A stretch of DNA of 64,000 bases from Streptomyces albogriseolus (GTDB taxonomy: Bacteria > Actinomycetota > Actinomycetes > Streptomycetales > Streptomycetaceae), in assembly GCA_014650475.1 (NCBI GenBank), contig BMVA01000008.1, positions 274,099-338,098 of the forward strand, given 5' to 3'. Below are positions 43,485 to 53,410 of this stretch, piece by piece. The position numbers and the translations under genes are program-made. Position 1 is the stretch's first letter; each line of letters opens with the position of its first letter. The notes under the pieces were generated by a model that saw only the letters and a program-made list of their open reading frames with translations, searched no databases and was not told where the DNA came from.

Positions 43485-44087
43485 TCAGCCCAGCAACTCC
43501 CGCACCACCGGCACCAACGCCCGGAACGCCTTCCCCCGGTGGCTGATCGCGTTCTTCTCCTGCGGGGTCAGCTCCGCGCACGTGCGCGTCTCGCCCTCCG
43601 GCTGGAGGATCGGGTCGTAGCCGAAGCCGTTGGCGCCGACGGGGGCGTGGCGGAGGGTGCCGGTGAGGCGGCCCTCGACGACGCGTTCGGTGCCGTCGGG
43701 CAGGGCGAGGGCCGCGGCGCAGGCGAAGTGGGCGCCGCGGTGTTCCTCGGCGATGTCGGAGAGCTGGGCGAGGAGCAGGTCCAGGTTGGCCTTGTCGTCG
43801 CCGTGGCTGCCCGCCCAGCGGGCGGAGAAGATGCCGGGGGCGCCGCCGAGGACGTCGACGCAGAGGCCGGAGTCGTCGGCTACGGCGGGCAGGCCGGTGG
43901 CCTGGGCGAGGGCGTGGGCCTTGAGGAGGGCGTTCTCGGCGAAGGTGACGCCGGTTTCCTTGACGTCGGGGATGTCGGGGTAGGCGTCGGCGCCGACGAG
44001 TTCGTGGGGCAGGCCCGCGTCGGCGAGGATCGAGCGGAGCTCGGTGATCTTTCCGGCGTTGCGGGTGGCGAGGATCAGGCGGGTCAT
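43485..44087 (-). CDS. rdgB: RdgB/HAM1 non-canonical purine NTP pyrophosphatase
   Basis: 200 residues, ATG at 44087. The family start LILATRNAGKITEL is followed by FAENALLKA, VADDSGLCVDVLGGAPGIFSARWAG, GANGFGYDPIL and KNAISHRGKAF. It hydrolyses dITP/XTP to monophosphates and keeps deaminated purines out of DNA and RNA. It lies downstream of the rph gene in the same direction with a lipoprotein gene between, the usual Streptomyces order. Confidence 0.97.
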   Translation of the reverse strand: MTRLILATRNAGKITELRSILADAGLPHELVGADAYPDIPDVKETGVTFAENALLKAHALAQATGLPAVADDSGLCVDVLGGAPGIFSARWAGSHGDDKANLDLLLAQLSDIAEEHRGAHFACAAALALPDGTERVVEGRLTGTLRHAPVGANGFGYDPILQPEGETRTCAELTPQEKNAISHRGKAFRALVPVVRELLG

Positions 44088-44124
44088 GGGCCCAGTATCC
44101 CTGGGCCCATGACGGGGGCCGTCG

Positions 44125-44523
44125 CTACGGGGTGCAGACCTTGGTGAGTTCGCCGGCGGCGTCGGTGACGGGGCTGAGGTCGGGGGTGGTGTCGCCGTTG
44201 TCGATGGAGGTGCGGACGTTGGCGACGGCCTTCTCGAGGTCGTCGACGGCCTTGCTGACGTCGGCGTTGTCGGTCTCGTCCTGGAGTTTGCCGAGGTTCT
44301 GGTCGACGGAGTCGAGGGCTTCCTCGAGCTGGGTGACGTCGTTGGAGGCGTTCTCGACGGCCTGCTGCATGTCCGTGACGCTTTCGGCGACGGCGTCGGC
44401 GGTGCGGACGCAGTCGAGTGCCTTGTCGACGGCGGAGCAGCCGGTGGTGAGTCCGGCGGTCAGCGCCACGGCCGCCAGGGTGGCGGCGACGGCTGCGGTG
44501 CGGCGTCGACGGCTCGCTGCCAT
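44125..44523 (-). CDS. Secreted coiled-coil lipoprotein
   Basis: 132 residues, ATG at 44523 with GGGAGGG upstream. A basic N-terminus and hydrophobic helix are followed by lipobox TTGC (Cys at residue 29), so it is lipid-anchored outside. The mature part is an acidic heptad-rich coiled coil (SVTDMQQAVENASNDVTQLEEAL, in one helix) with two further Cys residues, at 38 and 130. No enzyme motif. It sits between rph and rdgB; function unknown. Confidence 0.8.
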   Translation of the reverse strand: MAASRRRRTAAVAATLAAVALTAGLTTGCSAVDKALDCVRTADAVAESVTDMQQAVENASNDVTQLEEALDSVDQNLGKLQDETDNADVSKAVDDLEKAVANVRTSIDNGDTTPDLSPVTDAAGELTKVCTP

Positions 44524-44664
44524 GGAACGTTCCCTCCCTCGTCGGGCCGGTGCGGCCCGGTGTGTCGGCGGGGCGCGCGGGGGGTGCCCGTGCGCCCGTA
44601 TCCCTTCAGACGCGGCGGCGGTCGGCGCGGTTGCTCGCGCCGACCACGGTTCTTGGGGTGCCTT

Positions 44665-45402
<738 letters not shown>

Positions 45403-45428
45403 GGCGTCGAGCCTAGCCGTAGACGCGG

Positions 45429-45459
45429 CGGGCCCTTCCCGGTGTGAGGGAAGGGCCCG
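45429..45459 (-). terminator. Terminator after nagF
   Basis: CGGGCCCTTCCC and GGGAAGGGCCCG are exact complements across seven bases, between the nagF stop and the rph start. Confidence 0.85.
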
Positions 45460-45512
45460 GGTGCGGTGGCGGCCGGTGGGGCCGCGGCGCGCGCGTCAGG
45501 TGGGGCGGTGCG

Positions 45513-45746
45513 TCACATCATGTCTTCGATCTCGGCGGCGATGGGGTCGGCGTCGGTGCCGATGACGACCTGGATGGCGCTGCCCATCTTGACGACGCCG
45601 TGGGCGCCGGCGGCCTTGAGGGCGGTGTCGTCGACCTTGGAGGGGTCCACGACCTCGGTGCGGAGGCGGGTGATGCAGCCCTCGACCTCTTCGATGTTGT
45701 CGATGCCGCCGAGCCCGGCAACGATCTTCTCAGCCTTGGTGGCCAT
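45513..45746 (-). CDS. nagF: PTS EIIB component for N-acetylglucosamine
   Basis: 77 residues from the ATG at 45746 (AGGGAGAA upstream). The GcrIIB domain has the phosphorylated Cys in EEVEGCITRLR and the HGVVKMGSAIQVVIG strand. It passes phosphate from EIIA(Crr) to GlcNAc taken up by NagE2 (and perhaps NagE1). It is divergent from nagE1, as in S. coelicolor. Confidence 0.95.
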   Translation of the reverse strand: MATKAEKIVAGLGGIDNIEEVEGCITRLRTEVVDPSKVDDTALKAAGAHGVVKMGSAIQVVIGTDADPIAAEIEDMM

Positions 45747-45866
45747 GTTCGTTCTCCCTGATCCGAACCGCTTTGTCGCAGTAACCCACAGTTGGCCCAT
45801 CTTTGCGAGCGGTCATGTCGTGGGCGCTCGATGATGGGCGTCACGACAGCGGAACCGTCCTGCCTC

Positions 45867-45882
45867 ACTGGTCTACACCACC
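45867..45882. promoter_or_regulatory. DasR-responsive element (dre) between nagF and nagE1
   Basis: ACTGGTCTACACCACC fits the dre consensus ACTGGTCTAGACCACT with two deviations. It lies 50 bases before nagE1 and could also serve nagF. DasR is the GntR-type repressor relieved by GlcN-6-phosphate. Confidence 0.85.
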
Positions 45883-45931
45883 GGGTGGACTGCCGCCAAA
45901 CCCTCAGGGTCGTCCGTCGAAGGGGGACTTG

Positions 45932-47239
45932 ATGGCTGCCGAGAGCCCCGCCGGCGCCGGCGCCGGGGTGAGCCCGCTGCGGGAGCGTTGGCACCGGCTG
46001 TTCCAGGGCCTGCAGAAGATGGGGCGGAGTCTGCAGTTGCCGATCGCGGTGCTGCCGGCTGCGGGCATCCTCAACCGGCTGGGGCAGCCGGACGTGTTCG
46101 GGGACGACGGTCTGGGGTGGACGGACGTCTCGAAGGTGATGGCGGGGGCGGGCGGGGCGCTGCTGGACGGTTCGCTGGGGCTGCCGCTGCTGTTCTGCGT
46201 GGGCGTGGCCATCGGGATGGCGAAGAAGGCGGACGGGTCGACGGCGCTGGCGGCGGTGGTGGGTTTCCTCGTCTACTTCAATGTGCTGCGCCAGTTCCCG
46301 AAGGACTGTCCGGAGGGGTCCGAGGCGGTGCCGAACGTCGGCTGTCAGCTGGCGGACGGGACGGTGACGTCGTTCGACTACCAGAATCCGGGGGTGTTCG
46401 GCGGCATCGTCATCGGTCTGACGGCGGCGTATCTGTGGCAGCGGTTCCACCGGACGAAGCTGGTGGACTGGCTGGGCTTCTTCAACGGGCGGCGGCTGGT
46501 GCCGATCATCATGGCGTTCGCGGCGATCGTGTTCGCGGCGCTGTGTCTGTGGGTGTGGCCGCCGATCGGTTCGGCGCTGGAGAGCTTCAGCGACTGGATG
46601 ACGGGGCTGGGCGCGTGGGGTGCGGGTGTGTTCGGTGTGGCGAACCGGGCGTTGCTGGTGATCGGGCTGCATCAGTTCCTGAACGTGCCCATCTGGTTCC
46701 AGTTCGGTTCGTACACGAAGCCGGACGGGACGGTGGTGCACGGTGACATCAACATGTTCCTGGCGGGCGACCCGGACGCGGGGCAGTTCCTGTCGGGGTT
46801 CTTCCCGATCATGATGTTCGCGCTGCCGGCGGCGGCCCTGGCGATCACGCACTGCGCGCGGCCGGGCCGGCGCAAGGAGATCGGCGGTCTGATGCTGTCG
46901 GTGGCGCTGACGTCGTTCGTCACGGGCATCACGGAGCCGATCGAGTACTCGTTCCTGTTCGTCGCGCCGCTGCTGTACGCGCTGCACGCGGTGCTGACGG
47001 GTGTGTCGATGGCGGTGACGTGGGGGCTGGGGGTGCACGACGGGTTCAGCTTCTCGGCGGGGCTGATCGACTACGTCATCAACTGGAATCTGGCGACGAG
47101 GCCGTGGCTGATCATCCCGATCGGGCTGGGGTTCGCGGCGGTGTACTACGTGGTGTTCCGCTTCGCGATCACGAGGTTCGATCTGAAGACTCCGGGGCGG
47201 GAGCCGGAGGAGGAGGTGGAGGACGCGACGCGGCGCTGA
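45932..47239 (+). CDS. nagE1: PTS EIIC permease, NagE1 paralogue
   Basis: 435 residues from the ATG at 45932 (GAAGGGGGAC upstream). An EIIC of the glucose/GlcNAc family: MGRSLQLPIAVLPAAGILNRLG, GVAIGMAKKADGSTALAA, DWLGFFNGRRLVPI, GLHQFLNVPIWF, and SFVTGITEPIEYSFLF with the substrate-binding Glu. About ten membrane helices. It is paralogous to nagE2; in S. coelicolor the second copy is the main GlcNAc importer and the role of this one is less clear. Confidence 0.95.
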   Translation: MAAESPAGAGAGVSPLRERWHRLFQGLQKMGRSLQLPIAVLPAAGILNRLGQPDVFGDDGLGWTDVSKVMAGAGGALLDGSLGLPLLFCVGVAIGMAKKADGSTALAAVVGFLVYFNVLRQFPKDCPEGSEAVPNVGCQLADGTVTSFDYQNPGVFGGIVIGLTAAYLWQRFHRTKLVDWLGFFNGRRLVPIIMAFAAIVFAALCLWVWPPIGSALESFSDWMTGLGAWGAGVFGVANRALLVIGLHQFLNVPIWFQFGSYTKPDGTVVHGDINMFLAGDPDAGQFLSGFFPIMMFALPAAALAITHCARPGRRKEIGGLMLSVALTSFVTGITEPIEYSFLFVAPLLYALHAVLTGVSMAVTWGLGVHDGFSFSAGLIDYVINWNLATRPWLIIPIGLGFAAVYYVVFRFAITRFDLKTPGREPEEEVEDATRR

Positions 47240-47264
47240 TCTCCTAGGCTGGAGGCGGCTGTCC

Positions 47265-47297
47265 AAGCCCTCGGAATCTTGTGTTCCGGGGGCTTTT
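47265..47297 (+). terminator. Terminator after nagE1
   Basis: AAGCCCTCGGAA pairs with TTCCGGGGGCTT across TCTTGTG and is followed by TT. It begins 26 bases past the stop. Confidence 0.85.
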
Positions 47298-47402
47298 CGG
47301 TGCGCCCGTGAAGGGGTCCCTCCGGCGCTCCCGCGGAGGCACCGTGCGTAGTCGCGCGGTCGCGGATCCGCGGGTTCCTTACGTGGCCTTCATCGTGCTA
47401 CA

Positions 47403-47434
47403 ACAGGTCTACACCAGTAGTGGTGTAGACCACC
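47403..47434 (+). promoter_or_regulatory. Two abutting DasR sites (dre) upstream of nagE2
   Basis: ACAGGTCTACACCAGT (47403-47418) and AGTGGTGTAGACCACC (47419-47434) are back-to-back dre sites in opposite orientation, making a perfect 11-bp-arm palindrome GGTCTACACCA / TGGTGTAGACC around GTAG. They lie 16 bases before the nagE2 ATG, so DasR would block transcription tightly. Confidence 0.9.
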
Positions 47435-47449
47435 ACCGATGGAGGAAGT

Positions 47450-48700
47450 ATGAGCACCGCCACCGACTCGGCGGCCCCCGCAAAGAAGCGGGGATCCGGC
47501 CTCTTCCAGGGCCTGCAGAAGGTCGGCCGCAGCCTTCAGCTCCCGATCGCCGTGCTGCCGGCGGCGGGCATCCTGCTGCGCCTCGGCCAGCCGGACGTGT
47601 TCGGCGCGGACGGACTGGGCTGGGACAAGGTCGCGGCCGTCTTCGCCACCGCGGGTGGCGCCATCTTCGACAACCTGCCGATGCTGTTCTGCATCGGTGT
47701 GGCCATCGGCTTCGCCAAGAAGTCCGACGGTTCGACCGCCCTCGCCGCGCTCGTGGGCTTCCTGGTCTACAGCAACGTGCTGAAGGCCTTCCCCGTCACC
47801 GAGGCCAAGGTGCAGGACGGCGCGGACATAGCGGCGACCTACAACAACCCCGGTGTCCTCGGCGGCATCCTGATGGGTCTGCTGGCCGCGATGCTGTGGC
47901 AGCGGTACCACCGCAAGAGGCTGGTGGACTGGCTCGGCTTCTTCAACGGCCGCCGGCTCGTCCCGATCATCATGGCCTTCGTCGGCACGCTCGTGGGCGT
48001 CTTCTTCGGCCTGGTCTGGGAGCCGATCGGCAACCTCATCTCCGACGCGGGCGAGTGGATCACCGGTCTGGGCGCCGCGGGCGCGGGCCTGTTCGGTCTG
48101 ATCAACCGCGCGCTGATCCCCATCGGCATGCACCAGTTCGTGAACACCGTCTCCTGGTTCCAGATCGGTGACTTCACCAACGCGGCGGGCGAGGTCGTCC
48201 ACGGCGACCTGAACCGCTTCTTCGCCGGCGACCCGGACGCCGGCCAGTTCATGTCGGGCTTCTTCCCGATCATGATGTTCGGTCTGCCGGCCGCCGCCCT
48301 CGCCATCGCGCACGCCGCCCGCCCCGAGCGCCGCAAGGCCGTGCTGGGCATGATGCTCTCGCTCGCGCTGACCTCGTTCGTGACCGGTGTGACCGAGCCG
48401 ATCGAGTTCGCCTTCATGTTCATCGCCCCGGCGCTGTACGTGATCCACGCGCTGCTGACCGCGCTGTCCATGGCGATCACCTGGGCGCTCGGTGTGCACG
48501 CCGGCTTCACCTTCTCGGCGGGCTTCATCGACTACGCCCTGAACTGGAACCTGGCGACCAAGCCCTGGCTGATCATCCCGATCGGCCTGGTGTTCGCGGT
48601 GATCTACTACGTGCTCTTCCGCTTCGCCATCGTCAAGTTCGACCTGCCCACCCCGGGACGTGAGCCCGAGGAGGAGCTGGAGGACGCCACCAAGGCGTAG
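47450..48700 (+). CDS. nagE2: PTS EIIC N-acetylglucosamine permease NagE2
   Basis: 416 residues, ATG at 47450 with GGAGGAAGT upstream. The same EIIC motifs as NagE1: VGRSLQLPIAVLPAAGILLRLG, GVAIGFAKKSDGSTALAAL, DWLGFFNGRRLVPI, GMHQFVNTVSWF, and SFVTGVTEPIEFAFMF. It imports GlcNAc, which links chitin breakdown to DasR-controlled development. Double dre control supports its role as the main importer. It is separated from nagE1 by a terminator and its own promoter. Confidence 0.96.
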   Translation: MSTATDSAAPAKKRGSGLFQGLQKVGRSLQLPIAVLPAAGILLRLGQPDVFGADGLGWDKVAAVFATAGGAIFDNLPMLFCIGVAIGFAKKSDGSTALAALVGFLVYSNVLKAFPVTEAKVQDGADIAATYNNPGVLGGILMGLLAAMLWQRYHRKRLVDWLGFFNGRRLVPIIMAFVGTLVGVFFGLVWEPIGNLISDAGEWITGLGAAGAGLFGLINRALIPIGMHQFVNTVSWFQIGDFTNAAGEVVHGDLNRFFAGDPDAGQFMSGFFPIMMFGLPAAALAIAHAARPERRKAVLGMMLSLALTSFVTGVTEPIEFAFMFIAPALYVIHALLTALSMAITWALGVHAGFTFSAGFIDYALNWNLATKPWLIIPIGLVFAVIYYVLFRFAIVKFDLPTPGREPEEELEDATKA

Positions 48701-48715
48701 GTCTCCCCCGTACGA

Positions 48716-48758
48716 CGCCGAAGGCCCCGGAACCGGCTCGGTTCCGGGGCCTTCGGCG
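48716..48758. terminator. Terminator between nagE2 and convergent hydrolase
   Basis: Perfect 19-bp arms (48716-48734 and 48740-48758) around five bases, with CGAAGGCCCCGGAACC as most of the left arm. Confidence 0.92.
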
Positions 48759-48780
48759 TGTGCCGCGACGTCGCGCGGCC

Positions 48781-49533
48781 TCAGATCTCGTACGTCGCGC
48801 CCGGCGCGGCCAGCCCGACCGGGCCGTCGTACACCGCGCGGGCGTCGGTGAGGTTGATCTGCGGGTCGGTCCACGGCGGGATGTGCGTGAGGATCAGCCG
48901 GCGGGCCCCGGCGCGGGCCGCGGACTCGCCCGCCTCGCGGCCGTTGAGGTGCAGGTCCGGGATGCTCTCCTTGCCGTGCGTGAAGGCGGCCTCGCACAGG
49001 AAGAGGTCGGCGTCCCGGGCGAGGTCGTCCAGCAGCGGGGTCACCCCCGTGTCGCCGGAGTAGGTCAGCGTCTTCCCGCCGTGCTCGATGCGGATGCCGT
49101 ACGCCTCGACCGGGTGCGCGACGCGCTCGGTGTGCACGAGGAACGGGCCGATCTCGAAGGTGGACGGCTTGACCGTGTGGAAGTCGAAGACCTCGCTCAT
49201 GGAGGAGGCCGAGGGGGTGTCGGCGTAGGCGGTCGTCAGCCGGTGCTCGGTGCCCTCGGGGCCGTAGACCGGCAGCGGGGCGCAGCGGCCGCCGTCGTGC
49301 CGGTAGTAACGCGCCACGAAGTAGGCGCACATGTCGATGCAGTGGTCGGCGTGCAGGTGGCTGAGGAAGATCGCGTCGAGGTCGTAGAGACCGCAGTGGC
49401 GCTGCAGTTCGCCCAGGGCGCCGTTGCCCATGTCGAGGAGCAGCCGGAAGCCGTCGGCCTCGACGAGGTAGCTCGAGCAGGCCGATTCCGCGGACGGGAA
49501 CGACCCCGAGCAGCCGACGACGGTGAGCTTCAT
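48781..49533 (-). CDS. Metallo-beta-lactamase-fold hydrolase
   Basis: 250 residues from the ATG at 49533 (GGAGG 10 bases upstream; start MKLTVVGCSG). Motifs: SHLHADHCID (HxHxDH), a His in VAHPVEAYG, Asp in TYSGDTG, and a final His in LILTHIPPW, giving a full dinuclear zinc site. The GCSGS start and overall length resemble RNase Z/cAMP-phosphodiesterase-like members, but substrate is unknown. Confidence 0.9.
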   Translation of the reverse strand: MKLTVVGCSGSFPSAESACSSYLVEADGFRLLLDMGNGALGELQRHCGLYDLDAIFLSHLHADHCIDMCAYFVARYYRHDGGRCAPLPVYGPEGTEHRLTTAYADTPSASSMSEVFDFHTVKPSTFEIGPFLVHTERVAHPVEAYGIRIEHGGKTLTYSGDTGVTPLLDDLARDADLFLCEAAFTHGKESIPDLHLNGREAGESAARAGARRLILTHIPPWTDPQINLTDARAVYDGPVGLAAPGATYEI

Positions 49534-49735
49534 GAAGCAGAAACCTCCGCTGGCGGGTGTGAGAAGACGGGGGTCGTGCGGTTCGTCGAGCGTAAGGCGC
49601 AAAACCTGCGGTCGCTCCTCCACCAGGCGCCGTTGTGGGCGAACTCACCTGTGCTGTCACCGGTTCGGCTGGAAGGGACGCGTGCGGGGGCGGGAGGGGG
49701 CGCGCGTCCTCGGCCCGCGCCGGTACGGTCTGGGC

Positions 49736-49870
49736 ATGAACACGGCCTGGTGGCTCGCACTCGCCGCGGTGGTCCTGCTCGCCCTGGTCACCGCCCTCGT
49801 CGACGGCTGGGGCAGAGGCCACCGGCCGCGCAGGGACCGTCGCCGGGAGAAGGAGGGGGAGGCGGAGTGA
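49736..49870 (+). CDS. Very small membrane protein (44 aa)
   Basis: ATG at 49736. One membrane helix (WWLALAAVVLLALVTALV) is followed by a strongly basic then acidic tail (RGHRPRRDRRREKEGEAE). Codon bias fits and a terminator follows its stop, which supports it as real despite its size. There is no strong ribosome site. Function unknown. Confidence 0.55.
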   Translation: MNTAWWLALAAVVLLALVTALVDGWGRGHRPRRDRRREKEGEAE

Positions 49871-49890
49871 GTCCGCCCGGGACGGAGGAA

Positions 49891-49915
49891 GGGCCGGGGA
49901 GTGTGTCCCCGGCCC
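49891..49915. terminator. Terminator between the small membrane gene and cysM
   Basis: GGGCCGGGGA and TCCCCGGCCC are exact complements around GTGTG; convergent position. Confidence 0.85.
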
Positions 49916-49936
49916 TGGCATGTCACGCGTGACGGA

Positions 49937-50893
<957 letters not shown>

Positions 50894-51172
50894 TCAGGCC
50901 ATACCGCCGGCGACGGCCGGCAGGATCGTCACGTTGTCGCCGTCGCTCAGCTTGGTGTTGATGCCGTCGAGGAAGCGGACGTCCTCGTCGTTGAGGTAGA
51001 CGTTGACGAACCGGCGCAGCTGGTCGCCGTCCACGATGCGGGCCTGGATGCCCGCGTGCCGGGTCTCGAGGTCGGCGAAGAGCTCGGCGAGGGTGTCCCC
51101 GTTGCCCTCCACCGCCTTCTGACCGTCGGTGTACTGGCGGAGGATGGTGGGGATGCGGACCTCGATGGCCAT
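50894..51172 (-). CDS. cysO: CysO, sulfur-carrier protein (MoaD/ThiS fold)
   Basis: 92 residues from the ATG at 51172. The ubiquitin-like fold has VRIPTILRQYTDGQKAVEG, RRFVNVYLNDEDVRFLDG and the C-terminal DNVTILPAVAGGMA. The functional terminus is Gly-Gly, so two residues (Met-Ala) must be removed before thiocarboxylate formation, presumably by the neighbouring JAMM protease Mec. Its thiocarboxylate donates sulfur to CysM. Confidence 0.94.
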   Translation of the reverse strand: MAIEVRIPTILRQYTDGQKAVEGNGDTLAELFADLETRHAGIQARIVDGDQLRRFVNVYLNDEDVRFLDGINTKLSDGDNVTILPAVAGGMA

Positions 51173-51240
51173 GGCTGAGGGCTCCTGTCGGAAGGTGTCG
51201 TGGGTTCTTCGTAGGCGCGCGGCGGCGCCGCGGCTCACGG

Positions 51241-51256
51241 CCGCAGGCGACTGCGG
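51241..51256 (-). promoter_or_regulatory. Candidate attenuator hairpin in the cysO leader
   Basis: CCGCAG GCGA CTGCGG is a perfect 6-bp stem just past the leader-peptide stop. A second GC-rich stem lies between it and cysO. The placement suits translation-coupled attenuation sensing cysteine. Confidence 0.45.
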
Positions 51257-51260
51257 AACG

Positions 51261-51356
51261 TCAACAGATGGCGCTGTTCAGCCTGCACAGGTCGACGTGG
51301 AGCCGCGCCACGAGCAGCATGCCCGGCGCGTTGTCGCCCACGTCGAAGAGAACCAT
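51261..51356 (-). CDS. Cysteine-pathway leader peptide (31 aa)
   Basis: ATG at 51356. It ends VARLHVDLCRLNSAIC before TGA at 51261. The LxARLHVDLxR...C pattern is that of the short leader peptides placed before sulfur-assimilation genes in Streptomyces. Two Cys codons, one of them the last codon, suit a ribosome-stalling sensor of cysteine. It lies 88 bases upstream of cysO, in the same direction. Confidence 0.8.
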   Translation of the reverse strand: MVLFDVGDNAPGMLLVARLHVDLCRLNSAIC

Positions 51357-51435
51357 GGACTCATCGTATCGATTCCCTGTCCGGGACCCGGAGTGTGATC
51401 CCACATACCGGACCTCTTCCATCCGCCATGCGGAA

Positions 51436-51858
51436 TCAGTACGCGTCGACGACGCGCACCTCCTCCTCGGTGACCTCTCCCTCGACGATGCGGAAGGAGC
51501 GGAACTGGAACTCGCCGGCGCCGTCGGTGTCGGCGGTGGAGACCAGCACGTAGTGGGCGCCGGGCTCGTTGGCGTAGGTGATGTCGGTGCGCGAGGGGTA
51601 GGCCTCGGTCGCGGTGTGCGAGTGGTAGATGACCACCGGCTCCTCGTCGCGGTCGTCCATCTCCCGGTACAGCTTCAGCAGGTCCTGGGAGTCGAACTCG
51701 TAGAACGTGGGCGAGCGGGCCGCGTTCAGCATGGGGATGAAACGCTCGGGTCGGCCGGAGCCCGCCGGGCCCGCCACCACGCCGCACGCCTCGTCGGGGT
51801 GGTCCTCACGGGCGTGCGCGACGATCTGGTCGTGGAGGGCCTGGGTGATGGTCAGCAT
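51436..51858 (-). CDS. mec: Mec, JAMM/MPN+ metalloprotease for CysO
   Basis: 140 residues, ATG at 51858. The JAMM signature is complete: Glu23 in DEACGV, His79 and His81 in YHSHTATEAYPSRTD, Ser89 and Asp92. In mycobacteria Mec cleaves the CysO-cysteine adduct to release cysteine; here it may also trim the Met-Ala tail of CysO. It lies upstream of the leader peptide and cysO, so it may be transcribed separately or read through. Confidence 0.93.
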   Translation of the reverse strand: MLTITQALHDQIVAHAREDHPDEACGVVAGPAGSGRPERFIPMLNAARSPTFYEFDSQDLLKLYREMDDRDEEPVVIYHSHTATEAYPSRTDITYANEPGAHYVLVSTADTDGAGEFQFRSFRIVEGEVTEEEVRVVDAY

Positions 51859-51876
51859 GGGCTCAGGATAAGCAGA

Positions 51877-51915
51877 CGGGCCGTTCCGTACCGAGGGGTG
51901 GTACGGAACGGCCCG
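51877..51915 (-). terminator. Terminator after the amino-acid permease gene
   Basis: CGGGCCGTTCCGTACC (51877-51892) and GGTACGGAACGGCCCG (51900-51915) are exact complements. Confidence 0.9.
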
Positions 51916-51991
51916 GATGCCGGACGCCTTGAGCGGGCGGCGGCGGGGAACGCCACGAGTGCTCCCCGTGCGCCGGCGTCCTTCGGGGTGG

Positions 51992-53410
51992 TTAGCCGAC
52001 CTTCTCGAACCGGCTCTCGTCGCGGTCCGCGATCGCCGGGTTGCCCTTCTTGAGCACGGTCCAGCCGACGCCCAGGGCGACGGCCCAGCCGGCCGCCACG
52101 TACAGACAGACGCGGGCGTCCGCGTCCGCCGCGATCATGCCGGTGACGCCGATCAGGAAGATGAGGGCGACCCAGCTGAACAGGGCGCCGCCCGGGGCGG
52201 GGAAGGACGAGGCGCGCAGCCGGCCGGCCTCGACGGCGCGGCGGTAGCGGATGTGGCTGACGAGGATCATCATCCAGGTCCAGATGCCGGCCGCGGTGGC
52301 GACGGAGGTGACGTAGGCGAACGCCTTCTCCGGGACGACGTAGTTGAGGATCACGCCGATGCCCATGAGCGCCACGGAGACGGCGATGCCGACGGCGGGC
52401 GTCTTGCGGGCGTTGAGCCGGGCGAAGGCCTGCGGGGCCTCGTTGTTGGCGGCGAGGCCCCGCAGCATCCGGCCGGTGGAGTACATGCCGGAGTTGCAGG
52501 ACGACAGGGCCGCGGTGAGCACGACGAAGTTGACGATGCCCGCGGCGAGCGGGATGCCGATCTTGCCGAAGGCGTGCACGAAGGGGCTCTCGCCGGCGGA
52601 GAACTCGGTCCACCTGACGACGGAGAGGATCACCAGCAGGGCGCCGACGTAGAAGACGATGATGCGCCAGGGCAGGGTGTTGATGGCCTTGGGCAGGGTC
52701 TTCTCGGGGTTCTCGGACTCGCCCGCGGTGACGCCGACCAGCTCGACGGCGAGGTAGGCGAACATGACGCCCTGGAGGGTCATCAGGCTGGAGCCGATGC
52801 CGTTGGGGAAGAAGCCGTCGTGCGACCAGAGGTTGGAGACGGCGGCGGTGTCGCCGGCGTCGGAGAAGCCGAGGGTGAGCACGCCGAGGCCGATGACGAT
52901 CATGCCGATGATGGCGGTGACCTTGATCATCGAGAACCAGAACTCGACCTCGCCGAAGATCTTGACGGAGATCAGGTTCACGCCGAACAGCACGACGAGG
53001 AAGACCAGGGCGCTGACCCACTGCGGGATCTCGGGGAACCAGAAGTGGATGTAGATGGCGGCGGCCGTCAGTTCGGCCATGCCGGTGACCACCCACATCA
53101 GCCAGTACGTCCAGCCGGTGACGAACCCGAAGAACGGGCCGAGGAACTCGCGGGCGTACTCGGCGAAGGAGCCGGAGACGGGCCGGTAGAGGAGGAGTTC
53201 TCCCAGGGCCCGCATGATGAAGAAGATGACCACGCCCGCGAGGGCGTACATGAGGATGATGCTGGGGCCGGCCTTGGCGATGTTCGCCCCGGCGCCCATG
53301 AAGAGGCCGACGCCGATGGCGCCGCCGATGGCGATCATCTGGACCTGGCGGCTGCCGAGTCCGCGCTCGTATCCCTCTTCAGGGGCTTCGGTGACCTTCG
53401 CAGAGGTCAT
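51992..53410 (-). CDS. APC-family amino-acid permease (AAT type)
   Basis: 472 residues from the ATG at 53410. Twelve membrane helices with the AAT signature RGLGSRQVQMIAIGGAIGVGLFMGAG at the N-terminus (residues 16-41), RALGELLLYRPVSGSFAEYA, and MLRGLAANNEAPQAFARLN. The family carries D-Ala/D-Ser/Gly, aromatic or gamma-aminobutyrate-type substrates by proton symport; specificity cannot be read. An upstream 42-bp element is shared with the next symporter gene. Confidence 0.92.
   Translation of the reverse strand: MTSAKVTEAPEEGYERGLGSRQVQMIAIGGAIGVGLFMGAGANIAKAGPSIILMYALAGVVIFFIMRALGELLLYRPVSGSFAEYAREFLGPFFGFVTGWTYWLMWVVTGMAELTAAAIYIHFWFPEIPQWVSALVFLVVLFGVNLISVKIFGEVEFWFSMIKVTAIIGMIVIGLGVLTLGFSDAGDTAAVSNLWSHDGFFPNGIGSSLMTLQGVMFAYLAVELVGVTAGESENPEKTLPKAINTLPWRIIVFYVGALLVILSVVRWTEFSAGESPFVHAFGKIGIPLAAGIVNFVVLTAALSSCNSGMYSTGRMLRGLAANNEAPQAFARLNARKTPAVGIAVSVALMGIGVILNYVVPEKAFAYVTSVATAAGIWTWMMILVSHIRYRRAVEAGRLRASSFPAPGGALFSWVALIFLIGVTGMIAADADARVCLYVAAGWAVALGVGWTVLKKGNPAIADRDESRFEKVG

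Noticed and set aside
47390-49921. 843-residue minus-strand frame across nagE2 and the hydrolase
   Set aside because: Complementary shadow of nagE2; the composition is not protein-like.
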